Assembly (NCBI GenBank): GCA_030760725.1
Contig: JASWHV010000012.1
Coordinates: forward strand, 48,949,652 to 49,013,651
Direction: 5' to 3'
Source of the DNA: Neostapfia colusana
Taxonomy: Eukaryota; Streptophyta; Magnoliopsida; Poales; Poaceae
Length of the DNA stretch: 64,000 nucleotides
In this document: in pieces, positions 56,590-64,000 of the stretch
Position numbering within the stretch: position 1 is the stretch's first letter
Layout: every line of letters begins with the position of its first letter
Program-made: the position numbers and the translations under genes
Notes under the pieces: model-generated
Told to the model about the DNA's origin: nothing
Seen by the model: the letters and a program-made list of their open reading frames with translations, nothing else
Database searches by the model: none

Positions 56590-59500
56590 TGTAGGGTCCG
56601 GCCGCCCCAACACTCTAGGAATCGAATTGGGAGGCGTGTTAGGCGACACTGACTAGTACACACAGAAATGAATCCAAGACGTACACAAGTGTGTATTAAA
56701 CAAGAGATCTCTTTTACAAATAATAATGTACACTCTAGTGTACAGCAGCGGAATATAAAATCAGAGTCGCAGCGGAATTACAATTGTGATCACTCTCATG
56801 AACCTAGCTAAGCAGCAAAGGAGATATCCTGCCTGAGGATACCACTTTCTAGCAGCATGAAATGTATTCAGCGGCGAGCAGGGTTTCTTGTGACCATACA
56901 GCCAAAAATGGCGCTGTCATGCTTAACCCTTCACGGTATACGACGGATTACCTGCAAAACAACAACTCTGCAAGAGTGAGCACAAAGGCTCAGCAAGACT
57001 TAACCGTCTCTCCTAAGGCATGCAACTCTACATGAAGGTAACTTAAGACATAAACACATAAGTGGCATAAAGACTCGCCTACACGTTCATCCTTAGTTTT
57101 CAGATTTTAGCCATCACAGTAATGACCTTGCGCCGAGCAACATTGGAACTCCACAATCAAACAAGAAACGCTTCACTCCAATGTTACTTATCGCAAGGTG
57201 GAAAATAACTTTAATTTGCTCTATCTCTACTTCATACATTATTTTCATGCAATTCAAATCATCATAACAGCATATAACACTTGCAAACTGTTATCACACA
57301 ACTTTGATTACTACGTCACAACACAGTGAGCAAACGGTACTCATATCCGCGAGGGACGGTGATTCGAATCAAACACTGTCCGACTTACTCGACACATACG
57401 CCCGCCTCTGAAGACCCAAATCTGGCGTCCTTCATTACGTCGTATGTGGCAACCTTCCGCACGACACCCGACTATAGAACCGATCGTGCCGTCTCGGGCT
57501 CGTAGGTCTAACGATATGATGTGGTATGCCTACAATCCAGTTAACCTGGTACATCGGTTTCCTAGGTCCCATATACCAGTAAGCATCTCGTACACAACTC
57601 AATACTTGCTCAGCGGGGCCGCACACGAGAACGGTCCTTAACCGACACATGCAGAGCTACTCGACCAAGACGTCGTCTTGTCGCTGCCTACACCCTCTGC
57701 CTAGTCTCATCTTTGGAAACATAAACTTTAGTTTGCTTGCTTACACCATACCCGTGTGAACCCGAACTATAGCTCGTGAGTAGATTCCAACTACTCAACT
57801 TCTACCGGATGTCATAACCTATTTAGCATGGCAATATTCTACAGCAGGGATGCTTATTCTACCCTTGACTCGAGGGTTTATTTGGTCATGCAGTTGGAGT
57901 ATAAATCATTCCTGACCTAATGCACATACAAACTCTAAACCATAGTAGTGAACAAAGTAAAAACTTTATAAACAACTTAAATGCAAACCAGAGCTTGCCT
58001 TTGTTTTGCATATGACTAAAGTCAGATAATTATGCAGTTTGTTGCTGATGACTTGAAGCTTAATCATGGCTTCTTCGTGCTCATTGATCCAAGCTTCACT
58101 TCTTTTCCACTTCTTCACGTTTAATCACTACACGTTATGAACATGCACACGTACTCAATTATAAATGCTTTGTGATCAAGATCTATCTACAAGTGGAGAA
58201 CAGAACTATGTTTAGAAGTTGGAATGGAATGGCTCCTAGTTGATGAAGAATGGGTTTAGCAAAATGGGATCAAGTGCTAAGGGTTCTTCCTAATTGTTGC
58301 ATTTTCACATAGGACTGTTGTATCAAAAAGTACTGACCCAGAGCTCAAATTTATCTGAGAATTTTCCTGTGAGTTTCTTGTCACAAGAAGACATTCTGGA
58401 CTAAATTTCCGAATTGTTCAATGAGTAGTTCATCCAGAACAATTCCCTAAGCATTTAGGCAAAAAGTAATTAATTCTGAACAAATTTGCACTTTCATGCA
58501 AATTCAAGTGAACCGCAATTTCAAACATAGTGAATTTTCCTAGGATTTTTAGATCTAATAATTGCCCAGCACTGATTTTTCAAAGTGGGGATTTTCTCTG
58601 AAAAAGGTTTCTGGATTTTTTGAACACAGCAACTTGTATTCTGAATTTTCATACCCAAATCAACTCCAAATGATCTGAAAATATAGCAGGAGTTCAATAG
58701 TATCCTAAGGAATATTCTGGCAACATTTGGGGATTTTTGGATGAACCAAACTTCCTCCAAAATTCTTTTACTGATCAAAGAATTTTCCAGAATTTACTTT
58801 TTACTTTCATACAAATTGGGTTGTACATTTGGATAGATCTTTCCAAGCTGAATCTAACCCAATTTTAATCATCTAATTTGGAGTTTCCTAGCAAAAGTTA
58901 TGAGGTTCTAAAGTTTGAACTAAATCTATGAATTCAAATAGACCGGGAAAAATTCAAACTCTGACAGTGGGTTCCGGGGTGACGTGTCAGTTCCTCGGTG
59001 CAGCCACACCGCGGTCCACAGACAATTCGGCTGTAGCCATAAGACATCAAGTAGCTACAGCAAATCCCAGTTACAACTAACTGTCACTGACCGGTGGGAC
59101 CGTCGAGTTCTTCCTCCCGAGACCGTTTCCTGCGCGCGCGTCTCCTACCTCGCCGGCGCGGCGGCGCTTCTTCGGACCTCACGTTTCCGGTAGATTCCCG
59201 GCCTGAAACTCGCCGCTAGCCCCAAACTCAACGTGAGAAACTCGTCTCCACACTCACCGGAGGCCGGCGACGGCTCCAAACCCTTGTGCAACGTGCGGCG
59301 GCTCGGTTTCAACTTCGGCGACGTCGAGCTCCATCCCAAGACCCCCAAACCCGAGAGCTTTTGGTCCTAACGCATCAGTGAGTCGTGGGCATGCTCGACA
59401 TGAACTCAGTTTTGATTGGCAACGGCTCTAAGTAAGGTCTCACCATGCGCTCGGTCGTTCCCGCCATGGCCACCAATCGGAAAACTCACAATTTGCTGCA

Positions 59501-60753
59501 ACTACTCCGATCTAAGCTAGGTCTTCGAAGGAAAAATGATCCCTAACCACTCTATCTCATGTGTGCGCAAAAGATGAACCCTAATTGAAATTTGAGCATC
59601 AATTCAAAGATTCTTACCCGCGGCAGGTTTTCCCCTTCCGAGAGAAAAACTCAAAATTCTCGAGCTATGGTGCACGACTTGAGCTGAAATTTAGGGAGGA
59701 GCAACTTGGAGTTCCGGCGCGTCTCAGAGTGTGCTCGCTCGGCCATGAAAAGATTCAGTGCGAGCTGTCCACGGGAGCCCGGTTTCCGGTTGCTTTAGTT
59801 CGCCGCACGAAGAGGCCGTTCTAGGGTGGGGAACGTCGGGAGCTTCTGGTTTTTGCGCTGAGAAGGTGAAGGACGACCACGCCGTGCCGTTTTGCAGCTC
59901 GGGGAGGCGTTGCATGCACGTTTTCGTGGTTTCCCAGTTGCAACGGAGGCAGCGGCGGTGAGCTGCTGTTTTTCTGCTCGAGGGAGAGGCAAAGCCCGCG
60001 TTGCTTCCGTGTGTGAGAAAAAGATCGTGCCGAATGTTAGGAAAACGCCCAAGCTGGTCGCCATTGTGAGGAGAGAGCGAGGAGGTGTCTGCTGCGTCAA
60101 GCCTCGGTGGCGCGCGTGAGGGAGCCGGCTGGTTCAAGTAGAAACAGAGGAGACTTCGGCAGTAAGTTTTAAACACCTCACTGACAGATGGGCCCCACTT
60201 CTGTCCCCTCTCCAAATATCTCAAATTTGGCAGGTTACATAATTCAATTATATGGAGCTCAAATTCGAAATCCATTTGGAGAATCAACAATGTTTACATC
60301 AGTTTCAAATTTCAATTCAAATTCTGATGAAATTTAAAAGCCCCTTTGACATGAATATCAAAGTACCTCAAAATTTGCTCAAACTTTGCCATCCCACTAA
60401 TTTGAACCCGAAGAATTTAAATATAGATTCAAACTTTTAATTGCGGCTGCAAATGGGAGGTTTACAACCACAGTTTGTATCCTCTATTTGAGATGGCCAC
60501 ATTTGAATTTAAGTGAACATTTGGATTCAAAAGTGGACTTTGAAATATGTCCTTGCACATGTAATCTTTACACATGGGGTTTAATCCAACCTTGGTTTAA
60601 CACCTCTCAAATGAGTATTAGAGCTCGGTTGGGTAGACATCCATGTGTATCATCATGTGTTAAAAAGTTTTAGTAAGTCCCATTTCTTGAATTTGAAACC
60701 CAACTTTATTCATCATTCAAGTCTTGCCTTTACAAGTTTTTGGGACTTTTACA
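56590..60753 (-). mobile_element. Solo LTR, 4.16 kb, of a related gypsy family
   Basis: Comparison with the other LTR of the host element shows an insertion here. It starts TGTAGGGTCC at 56590 and ends TTTTACA at 60753, flanked by TCTCC (56585-56589) and ACTCC (60754-60758), a 4/5 TSD. There is no internal region, primer site or coding motif, so it is a single LTR left after recombination between LTRs. On the minus strand a GC-rich part (59000-60130) would be U3. The outer end carries CAGCAGCGGAATATAAA (about 56743) and the hairpin TGAGC / GCTCA (56977-56992), as in the other large LTRs here. This suggests the same lineage and minus orientation. Confidence 0.8.
56977..56992 (-). other. Conserved LTR hairpin, solo-LTR family
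   Basis: TGAGC-ACAAAG-GCTCA, a 5-bp stem, bracketed by GCAAG before and GCAAG after. The fourth base of GAGC is C where the other families have T, and its partner is G instead of A, so the pairing is kept. Confidence 0.55.
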
Positions 60754-61606
60754 ACTCCATCCCGCCAGTGCCCTACGTTTTATTCGAACGTTCAAGCCCT
60801 ATGGCTTTACTTGTTCCGGCACACAGCCGCAATATCCAAAACATGGCAAACAATGCAACCCAATGTACATCAAGGAAGTGTACTAAGACTAATCAATAGG
60901 AGATCAAGACATAGTGTGTCAAGACCGTGACAACGGTTATCCAGATTTTAACACTCTGCAGAGGTTATACACTTTACCCACAGGTCATGCACTCCTAGCA
61001 AGGGAGTAGCGTAGCATTCACCTCGTCTTCCCCGAGTAACCCCACAATCACATCTCGGGATGCACCCAGGGGCTATTTGGGCAATTACTCCCCTAGCCGG
61101 ATCACGGGTAATGACTCCCCCGTGTCTTTTTCTAGTCCCACGTGCCCTACTGGCCGCTAGGTGGCTCATGCGGAAGTCACCAAGAAGGTGGAGGGAGTCC
61201 TGCCCATATAGGTTTTGTGGTTGTACGAAATCACTATGATGAGTTCATATGAACCGGTTCTTATGTTGGTGAGGCAGCTCCATCAAGTCCACGGCAGGTG
61301 GACTACACTAAAGCACATGACTACTCAATCACCATATCTCGCCTCAACCAATATTTTTCCCCATCTCACTCTACTCCAGTTGTACGACACAATTCCCTCA
61401 ACCCACCTCCTAACTCAAACCACCAAGACACCTTTCAACACTTTTCACAAATCCGATAAATAGTTGTTGTGAGTTGCGATGCGGAACATCGCAGGGTCCC
61501 TAAGCATTCTACTTTCAAGGAAACACAAATGCCATCACATTATAGTGCGATGACGGGGCCTTAGGGCATCAAAGAGGTAATTTATCATGGTCAAGGAGGG
61601 GTTAAT
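60754..61606 (-). repeat. 5' LTR of the second gypsy element, second segment
   Basis: Resumes the match to the left LTR (46977 to about 47800) and breaks off at 61601-61606, where the chromovirus LTR begins. The rest of this LTR must lie beyond the right edge of the window. Confidence 0.88.
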
Positions 61607-62200
61607 TGATAGGAGGATGAGTCCCGATCTTCCGAGAGGAAGGGTAAACTTGATTGGGTGGAGATCTCGACGTTGATGATCCAAGGCTCCGAACGAACGA
61701 AACCCCACAATCACTACACCACTGCTCCGTTGGTTATCACCCATATCACACGAATGACCTCGCCACGAAGGCTTATCCCTGCAAGCGCAATCAAGAACAC
61801 AAGCAAGAACAGAGAAGTTGCAATCAAAACTGAATTGATCACGAATTTGGGGTCTCACAACCGATGATCGGCGAACTGTTCAATGGCAGATTGTAACTAA
61901 GCAAAACCCAGCTGTTTGTGATGGCGGCTAGGGGGTATAAAGGAGGTGGATGACGACCAGGGGGTGCTGGGGTCGTGACCTAACCTTAATACACGTACAT
62001 AATGTACTTGGACTCGATACAAGGCCTAATGGCCCAACTAGGTGATGCAACACCCTGATAGACTCTAAACTTTATATTGATTCGAAGTTTCCCGTCGACT
62101 CCGAGGGAATTTTGACGTGGGGCCAGTTCCATTGGAAAGTTTATCCTCTCAGCTTTCCGTGCATATGTAGAACGTCAAAAACGGACTCCGTATGCCTCCT
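61607..62200 (-). repeat. 3' LTR of the chromovirus (inner boundary approximate)
   Basis: Outer end TGATAGGAGG is clear. The inner end must lie between about 62170 and 62340. The pol frame ends at 62175, so its last codons may lie inside the LTR, a known arrangement in CRM-type elements. The partner LTR is outside the window. Confidence 0.5.
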
Positions 62201-64000
62201 GTGCATCCATTTTAAGGTGGACTGCTCGTGGGCCCGAGTTGGACTCGAGTTTGAGTTGGGCTCGGTCTCTAACTTCTTGTTGGCATATTTTCTGGTCCTC
62301 CACGCCTCCAAACCCCTCTCCATGTATCTCCATGTCTTCTCCATGGTTCCTAATCATAATTAATCCATTAGATAGTAACATACTCTCAAAATTCACATAT
62401 AAAGAATTGTTCAGGAACGAGCTCACCTCTAAATTCAATTTTCGTGCTCGAGCTCTAGTAATTGGACCTTGCATGTCTACCATGTGAGTGTTGTGTATAT
62501 CTGCAGGAGTGATGTGCACATCATCCTCCCCCTCTTGCATTGGAGTCGTCCTCGACTCAAGCTCATCTTCTTCTCCCAAGTATGGCTTCAAATCTGAAAT
62601 GTTAAATGTGGGACTAACCCCAAACTCGGGAGCCAACTCAAGTTTATATGCATTGTCATTTATCTTCTCAAGAACCTTAAAAGGTCCAGCAGCACGTGGC
62701 ATGAGTTTGGACTTTCTCAAATCCGGGAACCTATCTTTTCTCAAATGAACCCACACCAAATCACCGGGTTCCAATTTTACCTCCTTCCTACCTTTACTAG
62801 CAGCAATGCGATACTTTTCATTCATTTTTTTAATTTGTAACTTAGTAGTTTCATGCAACTTAAGAATAAATTCAGAAAGTTGTGTAGCATCTAAGTTCAC
62901 AATTTCAGTATGTGGTAATGGTAGCAAATCAATTGGAGCACGAGTATTGAAACCATAGACTACCATAAACGGACTTAACTTGGTTGTGGAGTGAATAGAC
63001 CTGTTATAAGCAAACTCAATATGTGGCAAACACTCCTCCCACAACCTCAAATTGTATTTCAAAACAGCCCGCAACATAGTAGATAAGGTACGATTAACTA
63101 CCTCCGTTTGCCCATCAGTTTGTGGATGACAAGTAGTAGAAAACAGCAACTTTGTTCCCAATTTGTACCATAAAGTTCTCCAAAAGTGACTCAAAAACTT
63201 AGCATCCCTATCAGAAACAATAGTATTGGGAACACCATGCAAACGCACAACCTCATTAAAGAACAAATCAGCAACATGTGAAGCATTATCGGTCTTGTGG
63301 CAGGGTATAAAATGAGCCATTTTAGAGAAACGATCAACAAGCACAAAGACACTATCCCTCCCCCTCTTTGTTCTAGGCAATCCTAAAACAAAGTCAATAG
63401 AAATATCCTCCCAAGGTGCACTAGGAACCGGAAGAGGCATATAAAGACCATGTGGCTTAAGTCGAGACTTAGCTTTGTTGCATGTCGTGCAACGTGAAAC
63501 GTAGCGCTCCACATCACGCCTCATTCGTGGCCAAAAGAAGTGAGCGGCCAGCACATCCTCTGTCTTTTTAACACCAAAATGTCCCATCAAACCACCTCCA
63601 TGCACTTCCTGCAACAACAAAAGACGGACGGAGCTAGCTGGAACACACAGCTTGTTAGCACGGTAGAGAAGGCCTTCACGCAGCAGGAATTTTTGCCACG
63701 TTCTTCCCTCTCTACAATTTTCAAAGGCATCTTTAAAGTCCAAATCAGTAGCATATAACCTCTTTATAGTTTCCAAACCAAAGATTTTATGAGAAAGTTG
63801 GGATAGTATGGTATAACGCCTAGATAAAGCATCGGCAATCACATTTTCTTTCCCTTTCTTATGTTTAATGATGTAAGGAAATGATTCTATGAACTCAATC
63901 CATTTAGAATGACGTTTGTTCAGATTAGCTTGTCCTTTAAGATACTTCAAAGACTCATGATATGAATGTATGACAAATTCTTTAGACCATAGGTAATGTT
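62175..64000 (-). CDS. Chromovirus Pol C-terminal part: RNase H end, integrase, C-terminal extension (open, 5' truncated by window)
   Basis: The frame is open through the right edge; codons beyond 63950 still encode RNase H (YLWSKEFVIHSYHESLKY). From 63950 (taken as residue 1): RNase H tail and ADALSRR (to 45); integrase zinc finger H117, H124, C154, C157; catalytic D186, D247, E283 (35 residues between the last two); DLVWVHLRK and the GPY/F-type GPFKVLEKINDNAYKLEL (about 422-440); then a 150-residue acidic/basic tail with PITRARARKLNLEV (about 496-509). No stop interrupts the 600-codon stretch, so this element may be fairly young. The tail would be the targeting module, but I cannot show a chromodomain in it. 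Confidence 0.88.
   Translation of the reverse strand, partial: HYLWSKEFVIHSYHESLKYLKGQANLNKRHSKWIEFIESFPYIIKHKKGKENVIADALSRRYTILSQLSHKIFGLETIKRLYATDLDFKDAFENCREGRTWQKFLLREGLLYRANKLCVPASSVRLLLLQEVHGGGLMGHFGVKKTEDVLAAHFFWPRMRRDVERYVSRCTTCNKAKSRLKPHGLYMPLPVPSAPWEDISIDFVLGLPRTKRGRDSVFVLVDRFSKMAHFIPCHKTDNASHVADLFFNEVVRLHGVPNTIVSDRDAKFLSHFWRTLWYKLGTKLLFSTTCHPQTDGQTEVVNRTLSTMLRAVLKYNLRLWEECLPHIEFAYNRSIHSTTKLSPFMVVYGFNTRAPIDLLPLPHTEIVNLDATQLSEFILKLHETTKLQIKKMNEKYRIAASKGRKEVKLEPGDLVWVHLRKDRFPDLRKSKLMPRAAGPFKVLEKINDNAYKLELAPEFGVSPTFNISDLKPYLGEEDELESRTTPMQEGEDDVHITPADIHNTHMVDMQGPITRARARKLNLEVSSFLNNSLYVNFESMLLSNGLIMIRNHGEDMEIHGEGFGGVEDQKICQQEVRDRAQLKLESNSGPRAVHLKMDAQEAYGVRF

Larger units (their letters stand above)
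46446..61606 (-). mobile_element. Second Ty3/gypsy (Tekay/RIRE3-like) element, decayed, minus strand, incomplete
   Basis: The left (3') LTR starts TGTCAGGACCC at 46446. The right (5') LTR starts with the same words at 56061, next to a primer site. In between, on the minus strand, are orf0, Gag, protease, RT, RNase H, integrase and chromodomain remains. The 5' LTR is interrupted by a solo LTR (56590-60753) and again at 61607 by a chromovirus, so its outer end lies beyond the window. It has the same gene layout as the element at 30101-42771 but a different LTR sequence and many frameshifts, so it is a related, older family. Confidence 0.9.
61607..64000 (-). mobile_element. Chromovirus (Reina/CRM-like Ty3/gypsy), 3' end only
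   Basis: A new element starts TGATAGGAGG at 61607, exactly where the match to the interrupted LTR ends; the preceding TTAAT (61602-61606) would be its TSD. Its 3' LTR spans 61607 to about 62200-62340 (inner limit not resolved). It is preceded on the minus strand by the integrase end of pol. The rest, including RT, protease, Gag, 5' LTR and primer site, lies outside the window. The integrase C-terminus carries a long extension after the GPY/F region, as in CRM- and Reina-like chromoviruses. Confidence 0.8.

Overview
This window looks like plant heterochromatin, most likely from a grass with a repeat-rich genome. I found no convincing host protein gene, tRNA, rRNA or CRISPR array. Nearly everything is transposable elements nested inside one another. 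Element boundaries were read from terminal inverted repeats, TG..CA LTR ends, tRNA-Met-type primer sites and target-site duplications (TSDs). Family names come from motif recognition, not from a database search.

Layout, left to right. (1) A non-autonomous CACTA transposon at 186-9960 has a 32-bp TIR and TSD GGT. It carries a young, complete Copia retrotransposon at 773-7874, whose 430-bp LTRs differ at 2 positions and whose 1316-aa Gag-Pol frame is uninterrupted. (2) A degenerate SIRE/Maximus-type Copia element sits on the minus strand at 10104-22117 (TSD GATAT). It has 1.65-kb LTRs packed with the palindrome CGGACTAGTCCG and an extra ORF in the envelope position. (3) Unclassified sequence at 22118-25528 contains a CACTA-type foldback around 23693. 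(4) A decayed plus-strand Copia element at 25529-44922 (TSD AGTAC/AGTAT) is split in its RNase H region by a 12.7-kb minus-strand Ty3/gypsy element at 30101-42771 (TSD CACTA). That gypsy element is of Tekay/RIRE3 type, with 3.4-kb LTRs, an extra ORF upstream of gag and a chromodomain-like C-terminus. (5) Unclassified sequence follows at 44923-46445. (6) A second, more decayed relative of that gypsy element starts at 46446 on the minus strand. Its 5' LTR is broken first by a 4.16-kb solo LTR (56590-60753) and then at 61607 by a chromovirus that runs off the right edge with an open integrase frame.

Retrotransposon genes follow the usual logic. Gag forms the particle. Protease, integrase and RT-RNase H are cut from the polyprotein; a tRNA-Met-type primer starts cDNA synthesis and integrase leaves 5-bp TSDs. 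Only the Copia at 773-7874, and possibly the truncated chromovirus at the right edge, look capable of making protein. The other elements are broken by stops or frameshifts.

The least ordinary signals are these: an upstream extra ORF shared by both large gypsy elements; a small LTR hairpin with covarying stem bases in three related LTR families; the palindrome array of the SIRE-type element; a gypsy gag-pol whose nine stops lie in one unshifted frame and look mostly like deaminated cytosines; and the CACTA foldback.
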